A stretch of DNA of 64,000 nucleotides from UBA961 sp049426725 (lineage in GTDB: Bacteria; Bacteroidota; Ignavibacteria; Kapaibacteriales; UBA961): contig JBMSYN010000008.1 of the NCBI GenBank assembly GCA_049426725.1, positions 47,521 to 111,520 on the forward strand, given 5' to 3'. The translations under genes and the position numbers were made by a program. The notes beneath the pieces were generated by a model. The model had not been told where the DNA came from and did no database searches. It saw nothing but the letters and a program-made list of their open reading frames with translations. Within the stretch, counting starts at the first letter, position 1; every line of letters starts with the position of its first letter. Shown here piece after piece: positions 1 through 10,346 of the stretch.

Positions 1-1
1 A

Positions 2-1423
2 GCAATGCAATTGGCTGCAAAAGGGTATGCGGTCAGCATCATTGAAAAGCGATCCGAATCTGGCGGAAAAATGCGCCGTGTTCACTTTGATGATTGCATA
101 TTCGATGCCGGTCCATCACTTATAACCATGCCTTTCATCTTAAAAGATGCCTTTGAGCAAACAGGCGTCAAATTAGATGGATATCTTTCTCTGCTTCCTA
201 TTGATCCGATATGTCATTATCGCTGGCTGGATGGAACGAAATATGATTGTTATTCGAATCCATACAAACGCAATGAAGAAACTGAAAGGGTCTTTGGAAA
301 ACAATCAATGAAAGAAATGAATGCATATCTCGCGCATTCGGGCAAAGTCTACCATGCAACAAAAGATGTTTTTTTATTTCATCCATTTGATGGATTCAAA
401 GAATTCTTAAAAAGCAAGAATCTCTCATTGTTACCAGCACTTCCTTCTTTGAAATTCACGCAAAAGTTTCATGCATTCAATGCTGAAATGTTTACAAATC
501 CCAAACTCATTCAACTTTTTGATCGATTTGCAACCTATAATGGATCTTCACCTTTTTTGGCACCCGCTACTTTGATGGTCATCCCATTCATTGAATGTGA
601 ATATGGTGGTTGGTACCCTCAAGGTGGCATCTATGCAATTGCTGAAGCTTTTCATAAAAGATGTATTGAATTGGGAGTGAAATTTCATTTTAACAAAGAT
701 GTCACATCCATCAGAACCAATGGAAATATAGCACTTGGTGTTTCAACAAAAGACGGAGATTTTTTTCAAGCTGATCATATCATCTCAAATGCAGATGTAT
801 TTCATGCACAACATACATTGCTTGCAAAAAAAGAATTTAAAAAGCCCGAGCTCTCAACTTCGGGTTTTGTCATGCTTATTCCCATGCTTGAAAATCCATT
901 TTCAATGTCACATCATACAGTTCTATTTTCTGATGCATATCAACAAGAGTTCAGTTTGATATTCAATGATAAATCTGCACCGGAAGAAATGACTGTCTAT
1001 ATTAGCGTCTCAAGTAAAACAGACTCAACGCAATCAAAGAATGGAAAAGAGAATTGGTTTGTGCTTGTGAATACTCCGCCTACTTCATCAAATGGCGAAT
1101 GGACTTCGCACCGGAAAGAATCATATAAACAGTCCATTCTTTCAATGATTGAACGCTTTTTACCAGGCATGCGATCTTATATGGCTGCCGAACCTACCAT
1201 CATCAGTCCGGACGATTTTTCTTCTGAATTTCATGCCACGGGTGGATCGCTTTATGGTTCATCTTCAAATTCGATGTTTAGTGCATTTCTCAGACCCAAG
1301 AACAAAGATCCACGCATCAGCAATCTCTATCATTGCGGAGGTAGCGCTCATCCCGGAGGTGGAATTCCACTCGTGATTTTATCGGGTCAATTCGCCGCAA
1401 GAGAAATAATCGCTAAGTCTTAA
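2..1423 (+). CDS. CrtI-family carotenoid desaturase, 5' partial
   Basis: FAD-dependent desaturase of the phytoene desaturase (CrtI/CrtN/CrtD) family, which removes hydrogens from C30/C40 polyenes at the membrane. The window opens just after the expected FAD-binding GxGxxG, because the reading frame is open to the edge and begins with what is normally the first helix after that glycine loop (AMQLAAKGYAVSIIEK, then GGKMRR). The ATG at 5 is therefore internal and the true start lies upstream. The C-terminal family signature HPGGGIPLVILSGQ is present at about residue 450. About 473 residues are visible, nearly full length. Substrate cannot be told from sequence alone. A second, different desaturase (HpnE type) lies at 54996-56327. 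Confidence 0.85.
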   Translation, partial: AMQLAAKGYAVSIIEKRSESGGKMRRVHFDDCIFDAGPSLITMPFILKDAFEQTGVKLDGYLSLLPIDPICHYRWLDGTKYDCYSNPYKRNEETERVFGKQSMKEMNAYLAHSGKVYHATKDVFLFHPFDGFKEFLKSKNLSLLPALPSLKFTQKFHAFNAEMFTNPKLIQLFDRFATYNGSSPFLAPATLMVIPFIECEYGGWYPQGGIYAIAEAFHKRCIELGVKFHFNKDVTSIRTNGNIALGVSTKDGDFFQADHIISNADVFHAQHTLLAKKEFKKPELSTSGFVMLIPMLENPFSMSHHTVLFSDAYQQEFSLIFNDKSAPEEMTVYISVSSKTDSTQSKNGKENWFVLVNTPPTSSNGEWTSHRKESYKQSILSMIERFLPGMRSYMAAEPTIISPDDFSSEFHATGGSLYGSSSNSMFSAFLRPKNKDPRISNLYHCGGSAHPGGGIPLVILSGQFAAREIIAKS

Positions 1424-1446
1424 ATTCCACGCCTTGGGCAATTGGT

Positions 1447-1454
1447 TATCTTTG
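1447..1454 (+). promoter_or_regulatory. Bacteroidota-type -7 element (TATCTTTG)
   Basis: TAnnTTTG match 14 bp before the ATG of the GH3 gene, in the 44-bp gap after the desaturase. I see no good TTTG element 19-21 nt upstream, so this is a tentative promoter. Confidence 0.3.
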
Positions 1455-1467
1455 TACTCATTTCCAA

Positions 1468-3075
1468 ATGAATCATATGTTGCCAGACCCACAATCCATG
1501 TCCAATGAACAATTGGCAGCTCAATGCATCATGCCTCGACTTGTTCCAAGAGATTATGTCGAACAAGAAGCATTGCGCGAAGAAATTGCACAACTCATTC
1601 AAAGAGGAATAGGAGGTTTTTGCGTGTTTCAAGGAGAAGCCGATGCAACTTCATTGCTTCTTCATGATTTACAACAGAAATCTACCATCCCTTTATTGTT
1701 TAGCGCTGATTATGAACATGGTTTGCCAATGCGCCTCGAAGGTGGTACTGACATGCCACATGCAATGGCGATGATGCAATCGGGATCTCCCGAAGCAACA
1801 AAAAAAGCCGCGGAGTTTATCGCAAAAGAAGCACGCACTATTGGTGTGCATTGGAATTTTGCTCCGGTTTGTGACATCAATTCAAATCCCGAAAATCCCA
1901 TCATCAATATTCGATCTTTTGGCGAAACATCTCATCAAGCAGAAAAGCATATTCAATCATATATTGAAGGCACTCAAGCACAATCGGTATTGGCATGTGC
2001 AAAACATTTTCCCGGTCATGGCGATACATCCACAGATTCCCATTCGGTATTGCCACTCATTGATTGCAGTCTGCAAGAGCTTCAAGAAAGAGAATTTATT
2101 CCATTTAAGAGTGCCATAGATGCAGGCGTACGCTCCATCATGATCGGACATCTTGACATTCCATCAATTGATGATTCAGGAATTCCTGCTTCACTTTCTG
2201 CAGTCGTCATGAAAAACATATTGAGAAAAGAATGGGGATATGATGGTGTCATTGTAACAGATGCATTAGACATGCATGCGATTAGCAAAACATATACATC
2301 CGCGGAAGCTACAATAGCTTGTCTGAAAGCCGGTGCAACAATTGCACTTGTACCCGATAATGCCATTGAAGCACTTGATGGATTGATACAATATGTTGAA
2401 GAACATCCTGAATTCAGAATAACACTCATCGAACAAGTTGAACGCATCTTTGCCGAGAAGACATGGTGTGGGTTGGAAATAATACCGGCATTGCAGCATC
2501 CATTGTCGAGTCAAGTCATGGAAGAACATGCAATGCATGCACTTGACATAGCCAAAAAGGCATTGCGCATTCATGATCCCAAAAATATTCTTCCAATCCC
2601 CGATGCAAAACCATTTGCCGCTTTTGCCGTACTTGGCGATGAAACGCAATCTACATTGGACAAAGCAGTTGCATTGTTTCGTGTGATGGCTCAGTCACTT
2701 GAACAAGAATGTGATTTTGGATTCATCAATAAAGACATCTCATCCGATGAAGCAAAGGAATTGTCAGAGAACATAAAAGATGTTGATACCGTGATTCTTG
2801 GTTTTTTAATGAAACCTCAATCATATAAAGGTCATATCGGCATACATCCTGCAATGCTCGAAGCAATCGACATCCTCTGTAAAGACAAAACAGTGATTGC
2901 GCTTCTACTTGGAAGTCCATATTTACATGATTGCATCAAAGCCGATGCCTATGTTTGCGCGTTTTCCGATGCTCTGCCATCGCTTGCAGCTGCCGCATTG
3001 ACATTATCCGGAAGAGCAATAGGTTCAGAATGGACGATGAATGATGCAGGAAGCTTTCATCCGGAGACACACTAA
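1468..3075 (+). CDS. Glycoside hydrolase family 3 protein (beta-N-acetylhexosaminidase-like)
   Basis: GH3 hydrolase, by family knowledge cleaving beta-linked N-acetylglucosamine or related sugars, often in cell-wall recycling (NagZ). The N-terminal TIM-barrel domain carries the loop KHFPGHGDTSTDSH near residue 178, whose Asp-His pair is typical of the NagZ branch, and VIVTDALDMHAI near 260, whose first Asp fits the catalytic nucleophile. About 535 residues is longer than NagZ alone (about 340), so a second C-terminal domain follows. No signal peptide is visible, suggesting a cytoplasmic enzyme. Its TAA shares a base with the ATG of the next gene (TAATG), so translation is probably coupled. 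Confidence 0.88.
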   Translation: MNHMLPDPQSMSNEQLAAQCIMPRLVPRDYVEQEALREEIAQLIQRGIGGFCVFQGEADATSLLLHDLQQKSTIPLLFSADYEHGLPMRLEGGTDMPHAMAMMQSGSPEATKKAAEFIAKEARTIGVHWNFAPVCDINSNPENPIINIRSFGETSHQAEKHIQSYIEGTQAQSVLACAKHFPGHGDTSTDSHSVLPLIDCSLQELQEREFIPFKSAIDAGVRSIMIGHLDIPSIDDSGIPASLSAVVMKNILRKEWGYDGVIVTDALDMHAISKTYTSAEATIACLKAGATIALVPDNAIEALDGLIQYVEEHPEFRITLIEQVERIFAEKTWCGLEIIPALQHPLSSQVMEEHAMHALDIAKKALRIHDPKNILPIPDAKPFAAFAVLGDETQSTLDKAVALFRVMAQSLEQECDFGFINKDISSDEAKELSENIKDVDTVILGFLMKPQSYKGHIGIHPAMLEAIDILCKDKTVIALLLGSPYLHDCIKADAYVCAFSDALPSLAAAALTLSGRAIGSEWTMNDAGSFHPETH

Positions 3076-4319
3076 TGGCAATGCGCAATCCACTTCATTT
3101 GCCTCGCATTGAAGATGAAGATATTCATGTTCTGCTCAGAGCATTGAAGGATATTCTTCATGGAATGCTCATTGAAGAAAAAAGAGCTGATACTTCCATT
3201 CGACATGTTTTACGTACCGGGACTTTCTCAGCCGAACAACGATCACTCATCGTTGAATCAGGTTATGCGATGCTACGCACATGGGAAATACTGAAGGGAG
3301 CACCGTGGAAAGCGGAGCCAAAGCCAATGCATTATGTGGCATTATGGTTCACACTTGCCGGTGGCACAATTCCTGATGAACTTCGAACTCGATATATTCC
3401 CGATGAACTTGAATCGCTTATCTCACATTGCGAGACAATCATTGAAGCGAAAGGAATCTTTGCCTTCTTTCCTGAATGGTTCAATGAACGGTGCATCAAA
3501 GAAATCGGAAAAGAAACATGGCATGATATTGCGATGTCGCAAATCGCCGAACCACGAGTATTCCTCAGAACCAATACACTCAAATGTACAAGAGATGTCC
3601 TCATTGACTCACTTGCAAAACATCATATCAAAGCAATTGTGATTCCTTTGAATGATACCGGAGTTGAAATAGCTTCATCCGATAAACTCTTCACGACCGA
3701 TGTATTTCGGAATGGTATGTTTGAAATGCAAGATATCGCATCACAAATGATTGCACCCATGCTTCAAGCATTTCCCGGACAGCGCATCATTGATGCATGT
3801 GCCGGGGAAGGTGGCAAGACATTGCATATTTCTGCATTGATGCAAAATAAAGGCAGATTGATTGCAATGGACATTCACGAATACAAGTTGGAAGAACTCA
3901 AAAGAAGAGCTCGCAGAGCAGGTGCATGGAATATCGAAACAAGAGTAATTTCATCTTCAAAAGAAATCAAGAAATTAAAGTCTACTGCCGATTCCGTTTT
4001 GATAGATGCACCTTGCAGCGGAACTGGCGTGTTGAAGAGAAATCCAGACACACTCATGAAAAAAACCAATGCATCTATTGATGAATTGATTGCAATTCAA
4101 GATCAGTTACTTATGTCATATAGCTCAATGGTCAAACCGGGTGGCAATCTTGTCTATGCATCATGCAGCATACTTCCATCAGAAGGTGAAGATCGTATTG
4201 AGTATTTTCTTGCATCTGAAAAAGGTCAACAATGGACACTAGAAGAAAGTAAAAGATGGTGTCCTGCAAAAGATGGCTTTGATGGCTTCTATGGCGCTCG
4301 TTTGCGTCGACATCCATAA
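3075..4319 (+). CDS. RsmB/NOP2-family rRNA (cytosine-C5) methyltransferase
   Basis: SAM-dependent RNA m5C methyltransferase of the RsmB/Sun/NOL1 family. The SAM-binding motif DACAGEGGKT lies near residue 237. Both family cysteines are present: the one in DAPCSGTGVLKRNPD (motif IV) and the catalytic one in YASCSILPSEGEDR (motif VI). The 414-residue protein has an N-terminal NusB-like helical region of about 130 residues, shorter than in E. coli RsmB. It starts inside the stop codon of the GH3 gene. The exact rRNA position is inferred only from the family (16S C967 in E. coli). Confidence 0.87.
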   Translation: MAMRNPLHLPRIEDEDIHVLLRALKDILHGMLIEEKRADTSIRHVLRTGTFSAEQRSLIVESGYAMLRTWEILKGAPWKAEPKPMHYVALWFTLAGGTIPDELRTRYIPDELESLISHCETIIEAKGIFAFFPEWFNERCIKEIGKETWHDIAMSQIAEPRVFLRTNTLKCTRDVLIDSLAKHHIKAIVIPLNDTGVEIASSDKLFTTDVFRNGMFEMQDIASQMIAPMLQAFPGQRIIDACAGEGGKTLHISALMQNKGRLIAMDIHEYKLEELKRRARRAGAWNIETRVISSSKEIKKLKSTADSVLIDAPCSGTGVLKRNPDTLMKKTNASIDELIAIQDQLLMSYSSMVKPGGNLVYASCSILPSEGEDRIEYFLASEKGQQWTLEESKRWCPAKDGFDGFYGARLRRHP

Positions 4320-4379
4320 GTCCATAAACTTTGCATCGGATTTCGTAATTTCCAACATCATTCACAGTATATCCCAAGC

Positions 4380-5930
4380 ATGAATCCCGAATCTCACATC
4401 ATCAAAACCGCATTACTTAGCGTTTCAGACAAAACAGGCATAGTTGATCTTGCAAAAGAGCTCCATTCATTTGGAATTGAGTTGATTTCCACAGGCGGAA
4501 CAGCAACACTACTTTTGGAAGCTGGTTTACCCGTAAAAAAAGTGAAAGATATCACCGGCTTTCCTGAAATCATGGATGGCAGAGTAAAGACATTGCATCC
4601 AAAGATTCATGGTGGATTGCTAGCCAGATTGAATAATCCTAAGCATAAAGAAGAAATGGAAGAACATGGGATCAATTCAATTGATCTTGCCATTGTAAAT
4701 TTATATCCATTCGAAAAGACTATTTCTCAACCCGGAATAGATCCCGAAACATGCATCGAAAATATCGATATTGGGGGTCCGGCAATGGTTCGTGCATCGG
4801 CAAAGAATTTTGAATGGACTGCCATAGTTGTAAATCCCAAGCATTATCAAGAATTGCTTGCACAATTGAAACAGGGATTATGTTTGTCATTGCCTTTTCG
4901 GAAACTGCTTGCAGGCGAAGCATTTGCACATACTGCAAATTATGATGCCATGATTGCTCGCTGGTTTGCACAACAGCAAGGAATTACTTTTCCTGATTTG
5001 CTCACGCTGTCTTATCCGGTGGATCAATCACTTCGATATGGTGAGAATCCGCATCAACAAGCCACGCTCTATGGGTCTTTCACTTCCATGTTCACTCAAT
5101 TGCATGGAAAAGAATTATCCTATAACAATATCATGGACATCGATGCCGCAGCTCGCATAGCACTTGAATTCGATGAGCCTTGCACAGTGATTGTCAAGCA
5201 TAATAATCCATGCGGCGTGGGAATTGGCGAAAAACTTTCAGACGCATATCACAAGGCATTTGCAACAGATACCGTTTCACCTTTCGGTGGTATTCTAGCA
5301 TTTAACAGAGAAATTGATCTTGCAACTGCAGAAACGATTCACTCTCTTTTTGCAGAAGTATTGATTGCTCCTGCATTTTCTGATGATGCATTGGCATTGC
5401 TAACCAAAAAGAAAGATCGCAGACTACTACTGTGCAATTATGATGCACTGAGCCAAGCAATAAAGGGCATGCACATACGCAGTGTTGCGGGTGGTTTACT
5501 TATTCAACATGAAGATGCACAATTGCTCAATGAAGAAGCATTACATATTGTGACCGACCGCAAACCAACTATTGAAGAATCAAAATCAATGGATTTTGCT
5601 TGGCGAATTGCAAAGCATGTAAAATCCAATGCAATAGTCTATGCTTCGTCTGATCGCACGCTCGCGATTGGTGCAGGACAAATGTCGCGCTTGGACTCAG
5701 CGCGCATTGCAGTCAAAAAAGCACAAGATGCCGGCATAGATCTCAAAGGTTGCGCTGTTGCATCTGATGCCTTTTTCCCATTTGCCGATGGCATGTTGCA
5801 AGCAGTGGAAGCTGGCGCCACAGCAGTGATACAACCCGGCGGATCAGTGCGAGATGCAGAAGTGATAGCAGCTGCCAATGAACATCAAGTCACAATGATG
5901 CTCACAGGCATGAGACATTTCAGACATTAA
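4380..5930 (+). CDS. purH: Bifunctional AICAR transformylase / IMP cyclohydrolase
   Basis: Catalyses the last two steps of de novo purine synthesis: AICAR to FAICAR using 10-formyl-tetrahydrofolate, then cyclisation to IMP. The N-terminal MGS-like cyclohydrolase domain contains STGGTATLL, DGRVKTLHPKIHGG and IDIGGPAMVRASAKN. The C-terminal transformylase domain contains RYGENPHQQA, the active-site VKHNNPCGVG near residue 267, and GATAVIQPGGSVRD near the end. The 516-residue length is normal. It follows the RsmB-like gene after 60 bp and precedes an ABC exporter by 12 bp. Confidence 0.97.
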   Translation: MNPESHIIKTALLSVSDKTGIVDLAKELHSFGIELISTGGTATLLLEAGLPVKKVKDITGFPEIMDGRVKTLHPKIHGGLLARLNNPKHKEEMEEHGINSIDLAIVNLYPFEKTISQPGIDPETCIENIDIGGPAMVRASAKNFEWTAIVVNPKHYQELLAQLKQGLCLSLPFRKLLAGEAFAHTANYDAMIARWFAQQQGITFPDLLTLSYPVDQSLRYGENPHQQATLYGSFTSMFTQLHGKELSYNNIMDIDAAARIALEFDEPCTVIVKHNNPCGVGIGEKLSDAYHKAFATDTVSPFGGILAFNREIDLATAETIHSLFAEVLIAPAFSDDALALLTKKKDRRLLLCNYDALSQAIKGMHIRSVAGGLLIQHEDAQLLNEEALHIVTDRKPTIEESKSMDFAWRIAKHVKSNAIVYASSDRTLAIGAGQMSRLDSARIAVKKAQDAGIDLKGCAVASDAFFPFADGMLQAVEAGATAVIQPGGSVRDAEVIAAANEHQVTMMLTGMRHFRH

Positions 5931-5942
5931 CACGGAATATTC

Positions 5943-7754
5943 GTGAAATTGCTCTTTAGAGTACTTGGTTATTTGAAACAATTCAAGCTCCTGCTTGTTT
6001 TGTCAATCATACTAAATACACTGTTCTCAATCATGAGTACGGTGACCATCATCGTGATTCAGCCTGTCATGCAGGCATTGTTTGATCCCGCCTCAATACA
6101 AGCGATGAAAGCGCCCTCGGATGATGTTTCCTTTCAATTGAAAGAATGGTTTTTCAGAAATGTGATGAATCTCGTTCAAGGAGAAAGTCATTCAGAAACG
6201 CTATTCAAACTTGGACTTCTCATTATCACTTTGTTTGCACTCAAGAATTTGTCAAAGTATCTTGGGAATAATGTCAACATACGTTTGGGTGAAGGCGTAA
6301 TCAAATCCATTCGCGATCAACTCTTCACAAAAATGGTAGGTCAATCAATTGAATATTTCAATAAGACAAAAGTTGGCGATGGAATTTCGCTCATGTTCAA
6401 TTCCGTGAGCATCATGAATAGCACCATCACTCCTTTGTTTTATTATTTGTTCAGACAACCTATTGAAATCATTTTATTTCTTGTCGTACTCATTACATAT
6501 TCTCCTTATCTCACGATGATAGCTTTCAGCACAAGCATTGGAAGTTTATTGCTTGTTCGTTTTACAACAACTCCAATCAAGCGATATGCCCTTCGCATGC
6601 AAGAAGCCATTGCTCATCTTACACATGTGTTTCAGGAATTTTTGAGTGGGATAAGACTTGTCAAGTCCACAAGCAATGAGAAAAAAGCAGCTGAAATCTT
6701 CCACGAAGAAACCAGAAAATATGTCAGAACATCCGTCAAGAATCAGAAAGTGGTCGATCTCGTTCCGGCAATCAATGAAATGCTCGCAATCATTTCACTC
6801 TGTGCAGTATTATTCATTGGAGGAAATGAAGTCTATGCCGGCAAGATGAAAGCTCATGAACTCATGACATTTCTTTTTGCGCTGTTCAGCATCATGGCTC
6901 CAATCGCACAACTCACAAGTACCCCGGCTACAATTCAAAAAGGATTGGTAGCGGCGGAAAGCATTTTCGCAGTTATGGATAATCCACCATCTGTAAAAGA
7001 TGGAGCGGATGAATGTAAAGTCTTTCATGAAGAAATTGCATTCAATGATGTGTCTTTTACGTATGATCAGTCCAAAATGGTTTTGAACCATGTTTGCATC
7101 ACCATGAAAAAAGGACAAAAGATCGCACTGGTTGGACAAAGTGGATCAGGCAAATCCACCATGGGTGATTTAATCATCAGATTATATGATCCAACATCCG
7201 GAAGCATCACCATCGATGGTCATAATATTCAAAACTATACTCTTGAATCATATCGATCATTATTCGGCATTGTCTCCCAAGATTCCTTCTTGTTCAATGA
7301 TTCCATAGCCAATAATATCTTATTTGGTTCCAATGCTTCTCGTGAAGAAATCATAGAGTCAGCGAAGATTGCACATGCACATGAATTCATCGAAGCTTTG
7401 CCACAAGGATATGACACATATATCGGTGATCGTGGCGTTTTGCTTTCGGGAGGTCAAAGACAGCGCATTGCAATAGCACGGGCTCTTGCTCGCCGACCTG
7501 AAATCCTTATTTTTGACGAAGCCACTTCCGCACTTGATGCCGAATCTGAAAAATTTGTTCAAGAGGCAATTGCAGATGTCTTGAATAATCGAACAGCCCT
7601 GATCATCGCGCATCGACTATCCACCATCATCGATGCAGATTGCATTCATGTGTTTGATCAAGGTCGAATCGTGGAATCTGGCACACATCAAGAATTATTG
7701 GCACTCGGCGGAATCTATGCTTCCATGTGTGCATTGCAATCACTGGAAGCATAA
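5943..7754 (+). CDS. MsbA-type ABC exporter (fused permease-ATPase)
   Basis: Homodimeric type IV ABC exporter. The first 330 residues hold about six hydrophobic segments, starting directly after MKLLFRVLGYLKQF. The C-terminal half is a complete ATPase: Walker A GQSGSGKST near residue 398, Q-loop VSQDSF, signature LSGGQRQRIAIARAL near 500, Walker B ILIFDEATSAL and the H-loop IIAHRLS. It begins with GTG, 12 bp after purH. Substrate is uncertain. MsbA-like lipid A or lipid export is the usual annotation for 600-residue members in Gram-negatives, but drug or peptide export cannot be excluded. Confidence 0.88.
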   Translation: MKLLFRVLGYLKQFKLLLVLSIILNTLFSIMSTVTIIVIQPVMQALFDPASIQAMKAPSDDVSFQLKEWFFRNVMNLVQGESHSETLFKLGLLIITLFALKNLSKYLGNNVNIRLGEGVIKSIRDQLFTKMVGQSIEYFNKTKVGDGISLMFNSVSIMNSTITPLFYYLFRQPIEIILFLVVLITYSPYLTMIAFSTSIGSLLLVRFTTTPIKRYALRMQEAIAHLTHVFQEFLSGIRLVKSTSNEKKAAEIFHEETRKYVRTSVKNQKVVDLVPAINEMLAIISLCAVLFIGGNEVYAGKMKAHELMTFLFALFSIMAPIAQLTSTPATIQKGLVAAESIFAVMDNPPSVKDGADECKVFHEEIAFNDVSFTYDQSKMVLNHVCITMKKGQKIALVGQSGSGKSTMGDLIIRLYDPTSGSITIDGHNIQNYTLESYRSLFGIVSQDSFLFNDSIANNILFGSNASREEIIESAKIAHAHEFIEALPQGYDTYIGDRGVLLSGGQRQRIAIARALARRPEILIFDEATSALDAESEKFVQEAIADVLNNRTALIIAHRLSTIIDADCIHVFDQGRIVESGTHQELLALGGIYASMCALQSLEA

Positions 7755-7777
7755 ACTCTATCATCATTGGACATCAC

Positions 7778-10345
7778 ATGGCATCCTATCCATTTTCACA
7801 TATTGAATCCAAATGGCAGAAATTTTGGGCAGAGCAAAATATATATGCTGTGACTGAAGATTTTTCCAAACCCAAATATTATGTCCTCGACATGTTTCCG
7901 TATCCCAGTGGTGCGGGCTTGCATATCGGACATCCCGAAGGATATACCGCAACTGATATCATTGCACGATATAAAACACTTCGTGGATTCAATGTATTGC
8001 ATCCAATGGGATTTGATGCATTTGGCTTACCAACGGAACGCTATTCCATGGTAACCGGGATTCATCCGGCAATAGCCACAGCTGAGAATATTGAGAACTT
8101 CAAAAGACAATTGAATTTACTTGGTCTTGGATATGATTGGAATCGCTCGGTGAATACAACCGAACCCGGATATTATAAATGGACGCAAGTGATGTTTCTC
8201 AAGATTTATAATTCTTGGTATGATGAAACATTGCAAAAAGCACGTCCAATCAATGAATTGCCAATCCCCGAGCATATCACAAATCCCACAGAAATTGAAG
8301 CATATAAAGATGCCCATCGTCTTGCCTATACAGCGAATATTCCTGTCAATTGGTGTGAGGCTTTGGGAACAGTACTTGCCAATGAAGAAGTGGATGAATG
8401 GAAAGAAAAAGGATATACTGTTGAAAGACGCCCGATGCGCCAATGGATGATTCGCATCACCAAATATGCAGAACGTTTATTGCAAGATTTGGAATTGGTT
8501 GAATGGCCCACATCAACAAAAGAAATGCAAAAACATTGGATTGGAAAATCCGAAGGGGCTGAGATTACCTTCAACATTGATGATCAAAATTCTGTGAATG
8601 TTTTTACAACAAGACCGGACACAATCTTCGGTGCAACATATCTTGTGCTAGCTCCTGAACATCCTCTTGTTGACATCATCACAAGTGTTGAGCAGAAAGC
8701 AGCCATCGAAGAATACCGCGCAGCCGCGGCATTGAAAAGCGATTTGGAAAGGACTGAATTATCTAAAGAAAAAACCGGTGTGAATACAGGTGCTTATGCA
8801 ATCAATCCTGCAAATGGACAACCCATTCAGATTTGGATTGCAGATTATGTACTCGCACATTATGGTACCGGTGCAATCATGGCAGTTCCCGCTCATGATG
8901 AACGCGATCATGCATTTGCAACGCAGTTTGGTCTTCCAATCATTCAAGTGGTGAAACCAACTACTGATTCCCAAATTGATATACAAAAAGAAGCTTTCAC
9001 TGAATATGCCATATCAATGGCTTCAGATAATCCAAATACGGTGTCTTTTTCAGGTCTGCCTACAGATCAAGCCAAAAAGAAATGCATTGAATGGCTGGAA
9101 CAATCCGGCATTGGTCATGGACGCATACAATTCAGATTGCGCGATTGGCTCTTTTCTAGACAGCGCTATTGGGGCGAGCCAATTCCTATTGTCTATTATG
9201 AAGATGGGTCTAAAAGAGCGCTTGAATATGATGAATTGCCCTTGACTTTGCCACAAGTGAAGGAGTATAAGCCGGCCGGAACAGGTGAGTCACCTCTTGC
9301 GACAGTAGATTCATGGATCAATTGGCATGATCCGAAAACCGGAAAAATTGGCAAACTAGAAACGAATACCATGCCTCAATGGGCCGGTTCTTGTTGGTAC
9401 TATCTACGCTATATGGATCCACATAATCCGGATACATTTTGCGATGCAAACAAAGAAAAGTATTGGTCCGGAAATAAAGAAGATGCAGGCGCGATTGATT
9501 TATATGTTGGCGGTGCAGAACATGCAGTACTGCATTTGCTGTATGCGCGATTCTGGCATAAAGTTTTGTTCGATCACGGGCTTGTCTCAACCAAAGAGCC
9601 ATTTGCCAAATTATTTCATCAAGGTTTGATTCTTGGTGAAGATGGAAGAAAGATGTCGAAATCTCTCGGCAATGTTGTCAATCCCGATGATATCGTCAAA
9701 CAATATGGCGCAGACTCTTTGAGACTCTTCGAAATGTTCATGGGTCCGCTCGAAGCAGCAAAACCTTGGTCATCCAAAGGCGTTGAAGGAGTCAATCGAT
9801 TTTTGAATCGCGCGTGGAGATTGATTGCAGACGAAGAAGGAAGATTGCTTTCTGCTGTTAAAAAAGGACATCCAGATTCACCTGAACTGGAATTCGTGCT
9901 TCATTCAACTATAAAGAAAGTTGGTGAAGACATAGAAGCTTTGAGTTTCAATACTGCTATTTCTCAAATGATGATTCTCGTGAATGAATTCACTGCATGC
10001 GAAGTGAGATCATATGAATCATTAAGTTCATTCATTCGCATTTTATCTCCTTTTGCTCCTCATATTGCTGAGGAATTATGGCAAATTCTTGGACATCAAG
10101 ATTCAATCACAAAAGCGCAATGGCCTGAATTCAATCCTGATAAATTACAGCAATCTACCATTGAGATTGTATTGCAAGTGAATTCAAAAATTCGTTCAAG
10201 AGCGATAGTCCCGGCTGATGCAACAGAAGATGCACTCAAAGACATTGCGCTGAATGATGAAGTGATCAAAAAACAACTTGAAGGACTCACCATTCGCAAA
10301 GCAATCATTGTTCCAGGTAAACTTGTGAATTTCATCGCCAATTGA
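7778..10345 (+). CDS. leuS: Leucyl-tRNA synthetase
   Basis: Class Ia synthetase that charges tRNA-Leu. PYPSGAGLHIGHPEGYTATD carries the HIGH-type signature near residue 40-60, and DGRKMSKSLGNVVNPDD carries KMSKS near residue 625. Between them lies the CP1 editing domain (TTRPDTIFGATYLVLAPEHP and GTGAIMAVPAHDERD). The 855-residue length is normal for bacterial LeuRS. I chose the ATG at 7778 because the protein then begins with the family-typical start MASYPFSHIESKWQKFW; an upstream in-frame ATG would overlap the exporter gene. The LolC/E-like gene follows after one base. Confidence 0.97.
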   Translation: MASYPFSHIESKWQKFWAEQNIYAVTEDFSKPKYYVLDMFPYPSGAGLHIGHPEGYTATDIIARYKTLRGFNVLHPMGFDAFGLPTERYSMVTGIHPAIATAENIENFKRQLNLLGLGYDWNRSVNTTEPGYYKWTQVMFLKIYNSWYDETLQKARPINELPIPEHITNPTEIEAYKDAHRLAYTANIPVNWCEALGTVLANEEVDEWKEKGYTVERRPMRQWMIRITKYAERLLQDLELVEWPTSTKEMQKHWIGKSEGAEITFNIDDQNSVNVFTTRPDTIFGATYLVLAPEHPLVDIITSVEQKAAIEEYRAAAALKSDLERTELSKEKTGVNTGAYAINPANGQPIQIWIADYVLAHYGTGAIMAVPAHDERDHAFATQFGLPIIQVVKPTTDSQIDIQKEAFTEYAISMASDNPNTVSFSGLPTDQAKKKCIEWLEQSGIGHGRIQFRLRDWLFSRQRYWGEPIPIVYYEDGSKRALEYDELPLTLPQVKEYKPAGTGESPLATVDSWINWHDPKTGKIGKLETNTMPQWAGSCWYYLRYMDPHNPDTFCDANKEKYWSGNKEDAGAIDLYVGGAEHAVLHLLYARFWHKVLFDHGLVSTKEPFAKLFHQGLILGEDGRKMSKSLGNVVNPDDIVKQYGADSLRLFEMFMGPLEAAKPWSSKGVEGVNRFLNRAWRLIADEEGRLLSAVKKGHPDSPELEFVLHSTIKKVGEDIEALSFNTAISQMMILVNEFTACEVRSYESLSSFIRILSPFAPHIAEELWQILGHQDSITKAQWPEFNPDKLQQSTIEIVLQVNSKIRSRAIVPADATEDALKDIALNDEVIKKQLEGLTIRKAIIVPGKLVNFIAN

Positions 10346-10346
10346 G